Of a DNA stretch of 64,000 nucleotides, positions 45,597 through 57,207 are shown piece by piece. The number at the start of each line of letters is the position of its first letter. The stretch's first letter is position 1. The notes under the pieces were generated by a model. It made no database searches. It was not told where the DNA came from and worked only from the letters and a program-made list of their open reading frames with translations. The translations under genes and the position numbers were made by a program. The stretch covers positions 62,001 to 126,000 of the forward strand of contig CATKHK010000019.1 of the NCBI GenBank assembly GCA_949751835.1, in the 5' to 3' direction. Source of the stretch: Blepharisma japonicum. Lineage: Eukaryota > Ciliophora > Heterotrichea > Heterotrichida > Blepharismidae.

Positions 45597-48500
45597 TTAA
45601 ATGTTTTGATGGAATATACTACTTCCTCTTCTTCTTGTAAATCTTGTAATATTTGGGCTACCTTTAGAGGTGGGTGTTTGATCTATTTCTTTACTAATAT
45701 TAGATACAGATCTGCTTCTTTGTAGGCTTCTCTTTATATCAGAGCTTTCAGCTTTTTTTACTGTAACTGGCTCTCCTTTATTTAAAGCAATATCTACTAC
45801 AAACTGCCTTTCTCTAAGGACATCTAGAAGTTCTCTGATAGCAAATGACCCAAGACCATAATTCCCAATCCCATGCCTTAATGCAATTTTTACAAAAGCA
45901 TCTGAATCAACACCTATTTGTGGCTCAACACTAACTGATAAAGCTTCACTATGCAAATCTCCAATTTTCCTCTGATTAACCTCGCTATCAATGAGCTTAA
46001 TCGTTTTTGCAAACGTTTCAGTGTCCATCAAAATCAAGCCATTCTGAGCCAAAGTTTGCCTTAAAAATGCCCCATCTCTTATCTGTCTAAATTCGTAAAC
46101 ATCAATTAACGCATTTAAAAATTTTTCTTTGGTTACGATATAATCTAAATTCGTAGTGCATTTTGTGTATTTGTCAATATTAATTAATGCCGTAAATTCA
46201 TTTACATCCACTTCTCCATTACCCGAACTGTCAAGCTGTTGGAAGAATTTTTTAATATTCTCATTAGAAATTCAAAGCTCTAAGTCATTCTTGGCACCGT
46301 CTATAAAAATTTGGGCAGAAATGCTGCTAGCTCGTTCTTTGTCAAGTTTATAGAATAGCTCTTCTGGCCTTTTGCCTTTTTTCCTCATTTTGTTAGAGAT
46401 GAGGAAAGCAATGAAATCGTTGAAGTTTACTCTTTCAGGGCAAATTTTTTCAAAAAATATTGTGCCAGATTCAGGATCTTCTTCGAAAAGGTTATAGGCG
46501 TGCTTAATCACATCTATAACCATAGCTTCGCCGCCTGTTCCTGCATAGTCAAACTGAGCTCTCCCATGTGTGGTATTTTTCTGCTGGGCTTCTTTGCTTA
46601 AATTGAAGCCAATTGTTTCTTTTAATTTATCAGCTTTTTCAATTAATGGATGGAATTCCATTCTTGCTCTTACTAAGTATAGAGATAAATTATAAGGAAC
46701 CGGGTCAGGATGGAAGATTTGTAATAATCTTGCAAAAAAGCAGGCGTATGGGTGATTTTCATCAACCAAATTCTTTAAGGTAGGCAAAATTTGTCCAAGT
46801 GTTTTTATAGCAAGATTCTCAATTCCAAATCTCCTATTAAGAAACTCCATTAAAAACTCTGTCATTGATCTTGGCTTCCTTTTATCTTTTAAATCTCTTA
46901 AATCAGTTTTATACTTGCTGTCCATCATTTCTTCTAAAAATGTAAAAATATTTGAATAATTCATCAATTTTGCTGTTTTTGTATCAACTTTTTTGTATTG
47001 GTCCATAATCAAGTTGTTTTTCAGCATTTTCATTTTTTCTTCAAGAATTGATTGTCTTGCTTGAGCTTTGCACTCCTCGCTAATTAAAGTAAAATCCTTT
47101 GAGGAAATTTGGATGCTGAATCTTGTCATTTCTACTTCTATAGAGGCTGATATTGACTTTGTGGGAGAATAGTCGTCGACTATTGCAAATGGAATTGTCG
47201 ATTTTTGGGGTTTAGAGAATTTTCATAACTGGAAAGCTTTATCATTTGCAGAATTTAGGTTTAGATCTATATTTTTGAAAAGATTGGCTAAGATTTTTTC
47301 TGCTTGTGGGGTATTTCACTTTTGGACCCTCTTCCGTTGTGGGGTGCCTGGAGCGCTTCGTATTCTGGGTTTAGGAGGAAGTGTAGATCTTTTTTTTACT
47401 ATTTGTTTGGCTTCTTCAGAAATAACTGATGATCCTTTGCCTGTTTCGCTATTAGAGCTAGGAACTGATTTTTGATTACTAGCTTGCAATATATCAGAAA
47501 TTATTGGTAAATTTGATTTTTCTTCAATCTTTTTGCCACTTGCTGGCAATTTCAGAGATTTTACCTTTTTCAATACAACTTTCTTTACATTTGTTGTTAT
47601 TTTCCTTTTGCTATCAGAGCTTTCATCTCCGCTCTCTAAAACTGATAGCTTTAATTCTTTTTCAGAAATATCTTGAGATTCACTAAATGGAGAATCAAGG
47701 TCGCTTATGCTGGATTCAGAAGACTCATACTTTTTCTCTTTATTCTCTGGGCTTTTATTGATGAGTTTGCTATCTTTATCAGAATAAGTGGGAGCTCTTG
47801 GGGGTTTAGTTTTAATTTCAATTTCGAGAATTTTAGTTTTTTCTTCTTCCGAAGAGATTTCAGGACAATTTTCTTGAGTTTTAAATGGAGAATCAAACTC
47901 AATTTCACTTTTTAAATTGAAATCTATATTTAATTCTGGAAATTGAGTAGATTTTTCCTCACGAATCCTTTCTCGACTCATATCACTTTCTATACTGATA
48001 TTAAAGCAACTGTGCTCTGTCAAGATTTCAGTTTTTCTTCTCATTTCTCTAAATATTTTTTCAATTGATTCTTCTTTTTCAGGATTTTCCATCTCATCTT
48101 TCCCTGCAATTTTACATAGATCCCCATAAGATTTTCTCAACAATCAAATTGAGTTATCAAAGTTTGTTAACAATTTAAGCTCCTGCACACTTTGTTTATA
48201 CCTTAAATCGCCATAAGGCTCTACTCTTTTATGCAAAGGATATTTATTCACTTTTATACTTTCTTCATTTAAATTTCACGCCACAAACTGATCCTCATTA
48301 TTCCCAAAATATCTAGTTAATGTAAACAAAACTGGTAAAGCTTTTGCTTGCTCTTCTTCAATCATCTGCCCTAAGCTTTCAGTGTGAATTGATACTTCTT
48401 CTTTAGTTCCAAACTGTTTTACAGAAATCTCTTCAACCATTCTTGGTGTATTGCTTCTACCAGATTTTTGTCCTTCTTTTGATAATAAAGAGTTCTTTAA

Positions 48501-48839
48501 GCGAGCTGCTTTAGATAAAATTTCATCTGGAGGGATCTGATTCATCTTGGCAGAAAAAGATAAAATTACTTCGTCGAGGTCTTCACTAAAGGAAATTAAT
48601 TTGTCGTTTGAAAAGGTAGAGAGCTTGTCTAGTTTTAGACGAATTCCTTCAATTATATGCTCATCACTGGGGAGAAAACGGGATAGGAGATCTCCAGCTA
48701 GAAACATGTTAACGATGTGAGATTTAGTATTTTCAATAGTATTATCTGATTTGAGGTTCGTAAGATTAAGGGCAGGTACAGGTCTTGGCTTATTTATAGA
48801 TGAATCAGTAAGATTGTCAGATGATTTTAAGTTATCCAT
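45597..48839 (-). CDS. EF-hand protein, family member D (long form)
   Basis: The protein has 1080 residues, joined through TGA-Trp codons (48276, 48144, 47316, 47223, 46272). It has the same three-part layout as B: N-terminal domain (about 35-240), charged linker (about 250-550), EF-hand module (about 600-1030) and a basic Ser/Arg tail. Calcium loop 1 is damaged (DKERASSISAQI, with Ile at position 12 and no acid at 9), whereas loop 2 (DSSGNGEVDVNE) is canonical. The shared segments with B (for example DALIDVYEFRQIRDGAFLRQ in near-identical form) place B and D closest to each other in the module, while C and D are closest in the N-terminal domain. Confidence 0.75.
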
Positions 48840-49041
48840 TGCTTGGATCTAATTAATTGATTTAATTTTAAAATTAGTTTAGTTTATTTAAATTTTGCTA
48901 GTCCTTAAAACTGATAAATTCAATAGCAAATAAAATGTATTATAATGCATAATATCAAAAATATATGTGATTAATAATAATTCTATGATAACTTGTTTAA
49001 GCCACATATTTTTGTTGTCAATAAAGCTAAATAGAATTAAA

Positions 49042-50478
49042 ATGCCTGGAATTTTTTCTCTTGAAAGCATTGTTGCTTATGCAAAATCAGTTGATTTATT
49101 TTCAAAGCTAAGAACAAAATTTCTAAACAGATTCCTTTCAGCTGGGGCATCTCCTGGCTCTGTTTTGGTATTAAAAGGCATGAGTGATACTCAATTTTAT
49201 GATACAGATCAAGATAGGGAATATAGGCTCGAAAGCTTCTTTTTCTATCTTTTCGGAGTCGAAGAACCTGACGTAACAGGACTATTAGAAATCAGCACAG
49301 GATTGCCGCATCTTTTTGTGCCAAGACTTCCAGTTAGTTTGGGTCTATTTTTAGTTGTTCAAACGCCAGAGATCTTGTTCAGGAAATATGGCTATCAATG
49401 TCACTATTTAGATGAAATGAGTGCTGTGCTGTCTCAAATAAACCCAAGCAAAATTTACTTAAATAAAGGGACGAACAGTGATAGTGGTGTTGAAACCCCA
49501 TCAACCTATGTAAAACTTCCAGAGTTCGATTCTTATGAAATTGATGAAAACTTGTTGTATCCTCATTTATCTGAGTCCAGAGTCACCAAAATTCCTGAAG
49601 AATTCGAAATATTGAAAAGAGCAGCACTTGCAGCCTCAGAAGCGCATATAGAAGCAATGAAAATATGCAAGCCAAATATGATGGAATATCAACTTGCTGC
49701 AACTTTTTATCATCATATTCAGTTTAGTTACGGACAGACACATGCATTTACTCCGATCATTGGCTCAGGAAATAATGGTTCGGTCCTTCATTACCCGAAT
49801 AAAAATTGTAACATGGAAGATGGGACAATGGTTGTTTCTGATATGGGAAGTTATGTATATGGATTTTGCTCTGATATTACCTGCTCATATCCTGTAAATG
49901 GTGTTTTTACTCCTAAGCAAGCTGGAATTTATAATGCTGTGTTGAAGGCTAATAGAGCTGTAATTGGTGCCATGAAGCCAGGAGTAGACTGGACTGATAT
50001 GCACATTCTGGCTGAAAGGGTTATTATTCAAGATTTAGTAGAAATTGGCTTATTGAGAGGAGATATTGATGAAATGGTCGAAAAACATGTAGGAGCAATT
50101 TTTTTCCCACATGGGCTTGGCCATTTCTTAGGCATGGACACTCATGATGTTGGGGGATATAGCGCTGGGCACCCTAGACATACTTGTCCTGGACTAAAGA
50201 AATTAAGAACAAGGAGAACTTTAGAAGATGGAATGTACATCACAGTGGAACCTGGCTGCTACTTCATTGATTTCGCATTGGATGAAGCTTTAGCTGACCC
50301 TTTATTAAGCGGATTTTTAGTCCCTGAAAAGATTCAAGAATATAGAGGCTTTGGAGGGGTAAGAATTGAAGAAGATGTCAAAGTTACTGCGACAGGCTGT
50401 GAGATCCTCACCAGAGTGCCTAGAACGGTTCCACAAATTGAAGCTTGTATGCGTGGAGAAGACTGGACACTTTTATAA
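49042..50478 (+). CDS. PEPD: Xaa-Pro dipeptidase (prolidase)
   Basis: The protein has 478 residues (human 493). All metal-site motifs of the M24 pita-bread fold are present: VVSDMGSYVYGFCSDITC with its two Asp, FFPHGLGHFLGMDTHD with the His, TVEPGCYF with the first Glu and GGVRIEEDVKV with the second. The N-terminal domain keeps ESFFFYLFGVEEPD and FVPRLPVSLG. It cleaves dipeptides ending in proline in the cytosol, with two Mn2+. The ATG at 49042 matches the usual N-terminus; the in-frame ATG at 48985 would add 19 residues without homology. It converges on the GDPD gene with 17 bp between them. Confidence 0.93.
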   Translation: MPGIFSLESIVAYAKSVDLFSKLRTKFLNRFLSAGASPGSVLVLKGMSDTQFYDTDQDREYRLESFFFYLFGVEEPDVTGLLEISTGLPHLFVPRLPVSLGLFLVVQTPEILFRKYGYQCHYLDEMSAVLSQINPSKIYLNKGTNSDSGVETPSTYVKLPEFDSYEIDENLLYPHLSESRVTKIPEEFEILKRAALAASEAHIEAMKICKPNMMEYQLAATFYHHIQFSYGQTHAFTPIIGSGNNGSVLHYPNKNCNMEDGTMVVSDMGSYVYGFCSDITCSYPVNGVFTPKQAGIYNAVLKANRAVIGAMKPGVDWTDMHILAERVIIQDLVEIGLLRGDIDEMVEKHVGAIFFPHGLGHFLGMDTHDVGGYSAGHPRHTCPGLKKLRTRRTLEDGMYITVEPGCYFIDFALDEALADPLLSGFLVPEKIQEYRGFGGVRIEEDVKVTATGCEILTRVPRTVPQIEACMRGEDWTLL

Positions 50479-50495
50479 GTCTAAGATTTAATTAG

Positions 50496-51506
50496 TTATC
50501 TTGCAAGATATCCATGCTTTTCAAAATACTGTGTAATTAAATCAGGTTTGTCTGTAATAACTCCATCACATTCTTTCTAAATAAAAATCACGCTAAATGC
50601 ATAATTAAATTCTTCTTCAGTATTTAAAGTCCAGTATAAGACTTTTATTCCTCTTTTCCTCAAGTGAATATTTAATGGCTTGCTAATTGATACAAAAAAT
50701 TTTACGAATGCAGTGCTAAATATAATTTACTAGCAAAAAGCTCGAAATTTGCCCATTTCTTGTTTTTTTAGGTTTATGAACTCTGGAGTCATTATGGGGA
50801 CGTCCATGAAATCTTCAGTGATTTTTATAAATCCTATGAATCCAATCAGATAAGACAAATAAACAATAAGAACTTTTCTCATTGACATAAATGTGAAAGC
50901 TCCCGGGACCGCTTTGCGAAGCGATTCAGCCAATTTTTGTTTTGAGCTACCTATAATCTGCATATAAATTACTGTTAATTCTTCGCGATTATATTTCTCT
51001 ATCAACTTCTTAAGGTTCTCTATCATTTCAGGTGTTGCAATTTTTACATCAATATTTATATAAACATCAGGACAATTTTGGAAAATTTCTTCCAAAGCTG
51101 CAAATTTATAAGTTTTCTCAGAAAATGTGCTTGCTTCAGGAAGAAAATGTGAGCTAAAAGAAGGAAGATAATTTGGCAATTCATTAAAATTTAGGTCTCT
51201 TATCCTTAGATTTTTGCCTGTGAGCCTTGTAAGATTATTATCATGAGCTACCACAGGAACGTTATCTTTGGATGGGACAATATCAAGCTCGAGAATGTCG
51301 CAGCCTTTATTATAACTATTTAAATGAGCATCTAAGGTATTTTCAGGCTTTTCTGCACTTCCACCTCTGTGAACCATATACCACTTTGTGAATCTCTTAG
51401 ATCGTTTTTTAAGTTCGGGCTTGATGGGGTGAAGAATATGAGGATATTTCAAAGCTATGTAGGCGAGAATGATATAGACTAAAACAACGATAAGAAATAT
51501 CGACAT
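50496..51506 (-). CDS. Membrane glycerophosphodiester phosphodiesterase (GDPD1/3/GDE4-like)
   Basis: Two 15-nt introns at 50716-50730 (gtaaattatatttag) and 50577-50591 (gtgatttttatttag) join three exons into a 326-residue protein. An N-terminal membrane helix (about residues 2-20) is followed by the GDPD TIM barrel. Catalytic residues: His46-Arg47-Gly48 (MVHRGG), Glu73 and Asp75 (ILELDIV), and His88 (VVAHDN). The C-terminal exons supply KVLYWTLNTEEEFNYAF and CDGVITDKPDLI, the last barrel strands, which proves both splices. The enzyme hydrolyses glycerophosphodiesters; GDE4-type members act as lysophospholipase D. Without the introns the frame would stop before the end of the barrel. The start is 13 bp from the divergent SLC25 gene. 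Confidence 0.9.
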
Positions 51507-51519
51507 ATTTATATGAAAT
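51507..51519. promoter_or_regulatory. 13-bp gap between divergent start codons
   Basis: Only atttatatgaaat separates the ATG of the GDPD gene (minus) from the ATG at 51520 of the SLC25 carrier (plus). Both 5' UTRs must be very short or each promoter lies inside the other gene. An ATG at 51513 is out of frame with the carrier. Confidence 0.5.
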
Positions 51520-52419
51520 ATGGAACGATCGCAGCTTGCTTCCTCAATTGCAGGGTTTACAGCATCTTTAGGGTCAATAATTCTTTTCCCATTAGAAATG
51601 ATTAAAGTCAGGCTTATAGTTTCTGATGCTTTTAATTCTGCACTGGCTCAAAAATATAAATCTCCTATTCATGCCTTAAAGTCTTTATACTCTAATGAAG
51701 GAGCTTTATCACTTTATAGAGGATGGCATATTAGCTTATGCTCAAGTTTTGCATGAACTGTCTATTTTTACTTTTACGAATCAGCTAAAAAACGTTATTC
51801 AGCTGATTTCAAACAAAATCACCCAGAAATTTATAGGTTTTCTGTAGCTGCAGAAGCTGCAGTCATTTCGAGAATAATTACTAACCCTTTATGAGTGATT
51901 AAAACACGCGTTATGCTCCAAAATCATACTCATCACTGATATGGCGACACAATCGAAGCTATTACAAAAATTTACAAACTTGATGGATTTAAAGGCTATT
52001 TTTCCGGGCTAGTGCCTGGACTTATTTTATGTTCAAATGGAGCTTTTCAATTATATTTTTATGAGCTACTCAAAGAAATTATGGACGGCTATAATAATTC
52101 AGGAAAAATTGCAATCGCTGGAGGGGCTAGTAAGCTTTTATCAACGATCGCGCTCTATCCAATGCAGTCTGTTATGGTAAAGCTACAGCAAGAACAATAT
52201 GGAAATTTAGTAAGTAAAAGCTCGAAAGAAATCAAAGGAAGAGTTGAAGAGGAAAAACTTTTTAAAGGATTTTGAAATTGTATTGTGAAAACATGGAATG
52301 CAGAAGGATACAAAGGATTTTATAGAGGATTGTCAGTGCAGTTGCTAAGGATTCTGCCTACTAATGCGCTTTTTTTCCTGATCTATGAGAAAACATACAA
52401 ATTTATCATGGATCAATAA
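51520..52419 (+). CDS. Mitochondrial carrier (SLC25; folate/FAD, NAD or pyrimidine-nucleotide type)
   Basis: The protein has 299 residues when TGA is read as Trp (51754-51756 and others). It has three carrier repeats of about 100 residues. Signature motifs: FPLEMIKVRL (repeat 1), NPLWVIKTRV (repeat 2, with the Trp coded by TGA) and YPMQSVMVKL (repeat 3, degenerate). YRGW, YFSGLVPG and YRGLSVQLLR are the GxxxG-side helices. A Trp in the second PX[D/E]XX[K/R] position is typical of the branch with the folate/FAD carrier SLC25A32, the NAD carriers and the pyrimidine-nucleotide carriers SLC25A33/36. The exact substrate cannot be fixed by eye. It acts in the inner mitochondrial membrane. Confidence 0.88.
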
Positions 52420-52615
52420 GTTCCTAATAGTGGTACAATATCATAACAATAAGATTTTCTAACGTAAAGTATAATAGTATATTATAATAATAATTCTTGC
52501 AGTTTGTCTCTTCCATAGAGCATCTGCTTGGAAGATTTTCCTTTTATTTCCGAATTGCGATTTCTGATAAGTTATTGTAAAATTCAAATTAAATCCATCC
52601 GAAAATAAATTTAAA

Positions 52616-53629
52616 ATGTTAAAACTTCAAGATTCATTAAAGAAAACCAATACTTTCACAAGTAGCTTCTCAAAAAACGAAGATTTTCAATATGATGTTG
52701 ACATAAACCCTCCGGAGTTTTACGAAGACCAAACAATTGACTCAAGTTATTTTTCATATAAGAAAAGTCTTACTGTAAATTTTCCCGAGCAACTAAAACA
52801 GCTTAGAAAATCCCAGATAACTGAAGAAATTGACGTTCTTTGTGTTAATTGCTATGAGTGTATCCCTCTAAGTCTAGTAGATACACATTCCAAATATTGT
52901 ATTTCTCCGCAATGCGAAGATGAAGACACAGAATCTGCATATATAAATAACCGAATTAAGAAGATAATTGACTCCATAGACTCAAAAATCGAAAAAAGTC
53001 CAAACGAAGAAATCCTTAATCAGTTAAAAGAAATTGCTGTTACTTCGCTGGACTCTTCTGCAAATCCTTATTCTTTATTGAGCAAGCTTGATGGGATGAT
53101 AAATTCTGTTTCTCTTCAACATGATGGTATTTCTAACACAATTATTGCAAAAAGACTATCAAATCTTATAGAACTTAAATCTCCTTTTTATAATTCTAGG
53201 CTCAGTGAAGCAGAAAAATATTTGAAGTATTATAAAGAAGAACCGAATTTTCAAGAAAAAGAAGCAAATCGATGAATGTACAGATCAGAAATTTTGATGA
53301 AATTGAAAGAAGATTCGTTTCCCAGTAGGTTTTATGATATTTCTAGCGATGTAGGATCAGATGTAGAAGTACTCAGCATATCGTTTTCGACCGGATATTC
53401 AGAGTTTTCTGATGTGGATAATTTTGAAGATGAAGAAAAAGTGAGGGAAAATATTTCGAGTGAGCAACTCAAAAAGCACTTTTATTCAATATGTCTTAAA
53501 AAGAAGCATCAGATATCTAATAGCCATAAGGCTAACATGATTTCTGAATCAGATTTATATATGAGATGCATAGATGAAAATGTACCCGTGGGCAAGTGGG
53601 AAGAGTTTATTGATGAACAAATTGGATAA
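52616..53629 (+). CDS. Hypothetical protein with a C2HC-type zinc finger
   Basis: The protein has 337 residues, with TGA-Trp at 53273-53275. Residues 75-97 read CVNCYECIPLSLVDTHSKYC, a CxxC-x11-H-x3-C arrangement like the C2HC fingers common in ciliate cilia and basal-body proteins. The remainder is helical, charged and acidic towards the C-terminus (SSDVGSDVEVLSI). No catalytic motif. The family is not recognised. Confidence 0.55.
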
Positions 53630-53708
53630 TTTATATTATGATCAAAAGGTTACATTAGAGAAATAATAGGGTTAATTTAGATTTTTTTCACTATTTAAAT
53701 AAATTTGA

Positions 53709-56126
53709 ATGGCAGCTCAGACAATATTTCCCTCAACCACTGCACAGCTGGATGCAGCTTTAAAAATAAGTTCTGATTATATTTTAAAACAAATTCCAAG
53801 AGCAGAAATTGCAATTATTTTAGGCACAGGTCTATCTCATTTTCACTACAAACTAGATAATCTTCAGTCAATTGATTATCAAGAAATCCCTTATCTTCCT
53901 ACGCCGACAACTGCAAGTCATGAAGGTGTTTTATATTTTGGTCAGATTGACAATAAAAATATATATTGCTTCGCAGGAAGGCTTCATGGCTATGAAGGAT
54001 ATGAACATTATCAAATTTCTTATATTTCTCATTTATGCGCATATTTAGGCTGCAATACTCTTCTCATCACAAATGCATCAGGATGCTCTATACAAGGAGT
54101 TAAGCCAGGAGATATCGTTTTTCTTCAAGATTATATAAAGCATTACGGAGAAAATCCACTTGATACAGGCCTGAATTCTCAATTCTCCAAAACTTATGAA
54201 AATTATCCAATTGATACTTCACTTATTGATTATGCATTAGAAATTGCAGAAAATTTGCCAACAGTAAAATGCTATAGAGGGAACTATTTTTGGGTTAGAG
54301 GCCCGTCATTCGAGACATCTTATGAAATTGAATGCTATACACAATTAGGAGGAGATATATATGGGATGAGCACAATTCCTGAACTTTTGGCTGCACAAGC
54401 TCATGGGATGAGAGTGCTTGTAGCGTGTGTTGTTTCTAATTTGGCTCCTGGATTAGTACCTAACGAAACGATCACGATAGAAATGATAAGAAAACAAATT
54501 GGGAATGTCCAAAATGAAATTGAAGGCTACTTTGTCGAACTTTTAGGGAATCTAGCGAATTTCGAAGGGAAAACAAATATTGAACCAATAAATGAGATTT
54601 GTAATAGGGGATTGTATAACAAGAGAAAGGAAGTTAATGGAGAGCATATAATGAAAGGAATTGAATGATTTAGGCAGATTGAAGAAGGTTTTCCACAAGC
54701 AAAATTAGTGCTAGCTATAAATAGCAGCCAAAAGCCTGAAATGAAGGATATAAGAAAGATTTATTATAAGGAAATCCCAAATTTCCCTTTGCAGTCCTTG
54801 GCGGGAAGAAAAGGGCAAGTTGTATTCGGTACCATAAATCAGCAAAGGATAATCTGCCTTTTAAATTGCGATCTTGAAGGCTTGGACATCTACGAGTCCT
54901 ATTATTTTGCTCAAGTTTTAATTGGGCTTGGTGTTAATCATCTCCATTATATTTTCCCTACAATAAATCAAATTTCTTCATTAGAAGGAATCAACGATTA
55001 TATAAGTTTCCAATTGCAAGGCTGTGCAGAAAAGCCTTCAGATGACGCAGAATCTATAAAAGGCTTAGGACTTAAAAACGCAATTTCATTCGCTGGACCT
55101 ACCCTGCCAACCCCAGCCGAGCATCTTCTTGCAGAAAAATTAAAATGTGCATTTATAACTATTTCAAACTTCGCCATCCTCAGTGAAGCGGGAAACCGAG
55201 GTCTATCTCACTCTGCTAGTTGCTTCTACAGTGATTTTCAAGCCGATTCTTTATCATCTGATGAAATTACAAGCTATATCACCTCTCAAAATTTCTTTAA
55301 GCCGTTTTATAGCCAAGCTGCCATATCTTTTCCTTTTTTCTATGCTAACTCAGACCTCGAACAGCTAGAAGCCCCAGAGGACTCGAAAGATCTTGAAGAT
55401 TTAACTGTAGAAATTAAAGCTGTCTTTGATCCTCAAAAAGCGATAATTGTATCAGATTCAATTGGAGAGCTTCTGCTAAGGCATTTTGAGATAAGAAGAT
55501 CTTTTGCATTTGGTTCATTTTTCCCTCAGACTTTTCATTTTACTGCAGAAGGGATTATGATAATAAAAGGGTCTCCTATATTGAGGCATAAGGATAATCA
55601 TCACCGTATGATGTATCCTACATTTATGGTAAATAGATTGGGTATTGAAAATATAATTATCATAGAAGAAGTATCTACTTGTTCTGAAGATGTCCCAATT
55701 GGGACATGGGCCAAAATTGATCATCAATGTCAATTAGTAAGTTTCAACCCACTATTTGGGCCAAATGTATCGAATTGAGGAATCAAATTTCCTGATATGA
55801 GCGATATTTTTACCCATGATCAGAGATGAAAAGAAATTTTCCAACAGCACAGAGTTAGATGTAAAGAGACCAAACTGATTTTTACAAGCACTGAAAGAGC
55901 AATTACAGGAAAGGCATTAAGTGAAGCTGCGAAAGATTTAGGAGCTGAAGTTATTGGCAAAAATGGGCCATTTTCTGTTCAAGTCTCGCAGCATCGGCTG
56001 TCTTACCACTCATCTAAGAAAATTCTATATTTGTGCTATGTCGAGCATGATCCTATTTCAGGGATAAAAGTAGGCAGCCCACCTGTTGAGCATCAACTAG
56101 CAATTAAAGATTTAATTTTATTATAA
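53709..56126 (+). CDS. Purine nucleoside phosphorylase with three tandem PNP-like modules
   Basis: One frame of 805 residues (TGA-Trp at 54666-54668, 55776-55778 and 55827-55829). Module 1 (about 1-290) is a full trimeric-type PNP: IILGTGLSHF (phosphate loop), AGRLHGYEGYEHYQ, LLITNASG, GENPL, GPSFETSYEIE (the Glu that holds the base), GMSTIPELLAAQAHGM and VVSNLAPGL. Module 2 (about 335-560) keeps the scaffold (YYKEIPNFPLQSLAGRKGQV, VLIGLGVNHLHYIFP) but not these motifs. Module 3 (about 575-805) is also PNP-shaped (MIIKGSPILRHK, MVNRLGIENIIIIEE, LGAEVIGKNGPFSVQVSQH) and also lacks them. PNPs of this class act as homotrimers, so this chain may fold as an internal pseudo-trimer with one active site. 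It splits inosine/guanosine with phosphate. Confidence 0.85.
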
Positions 56127-56138
56127 GCTTAATTATAG

Positions 56139-57207
56139 TTATCTTAAAGATACGGGTAATGACTCATAATTAATACTATTACTTTCTGGTGACTTGGAGA
56201 TTGATATTATAGAAGTGCAAGATTTTTTATGCATGCAAGTCTTTTCTAGCTCGTTATAAGTCATTGTTGATTGAATATAAGAAGGTAATGGGGACAAAGG
56301 ATTCTTTTCTCTTGGTAAGTCATTTTTAAAGTCATGAGAAATTACTTTTTTCTCAATTAAATCATATTTCACATTACAATTTGTTCGAATATCCAAAGTT
56401 TCATCAAATAAATCTTCTCTTTCGGACATTCTAAGAAAATCAATTTTTCTGGTAATTTTAGGCAATATTTTTTCTTTGTTTGGACTGTACTCAGGCAAAT
56501 ATTTTGGGATTCTAAACATTTTATCAAGATTTCTTTCAGTATATTTATTTAGGTCAGGAAATGACTGCCGTCTGAATAGAAATTACTTATATTTGCTATT
56601 GAATGCAGGTGATAGGTTGCTGACAGTAAATCTTGCCTCATGTCCATTAACTGCATCATAAAATGGCTTTCGAGAAGACTGTTTACTGAAAGGCACTCCT
56701 GGATATCTTGATTTTTTATCATCTTCTTTTATTTCTTCTGTTTCTAAAATAGGGGGAGGAGATGTAAAAAACTTGTGATCTCTTTTGATAGGAGGAATTG
56801 TAAATGAAGAAGGAGTTTTGGTTACAAGACTATAGCTCGGTTCATAGCAGCCTGTAGCTGGGGTTTCATCTTTGCTTCCCTAATTAGAGTTTTACTTCGA
56901 AAATAGAATAATGCACTCTTTCTGGACTTTTAAATGCTGCTGAAGGGCTTTTCTTATGCTTTTTGTGGGTTCCTTGATTTGATGATTCCTAAGTGGAAGT
57001 TACTTTGAGTAGCTTTTCAAGTTCTTCAGCTACTATTTTTTTGGTATTGACAAAAGATAATGATGGAGCAGAAGAGGATTTAGACATGTGTCTGTATTTT
57101 GGTTGAGGCTTATTTGATAATATTGTATCTCTTTCTTGGAGAATTTTGAATTTTTCTAGGCTGTGCTTTCCTGCTCGTGAAAATAGTTCATGATTTCCTG
57201 CTGACAT
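56139..57207 (-). CDS. Hypothetical protein with three tiny introns
   Basis: Introns at 56989-57003 (gtaacttccacttag), 56880-56895 (gtaaaactctaattag, 16 nt) and 56572-56586 (gtaatttctattcag) join four exons into 340 residues. Each removes an in-frame TAA or TAG and restores frame, so the model is well supported although the protein is unknown. It is basic, rich in Ser, Pro and Lys, probably disordered, with proline-directed phosphosite-like patterns (KSPE, SPLPS). It converges on the PNP gene with 12 bp between stop codons. Confidence 0.6.
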
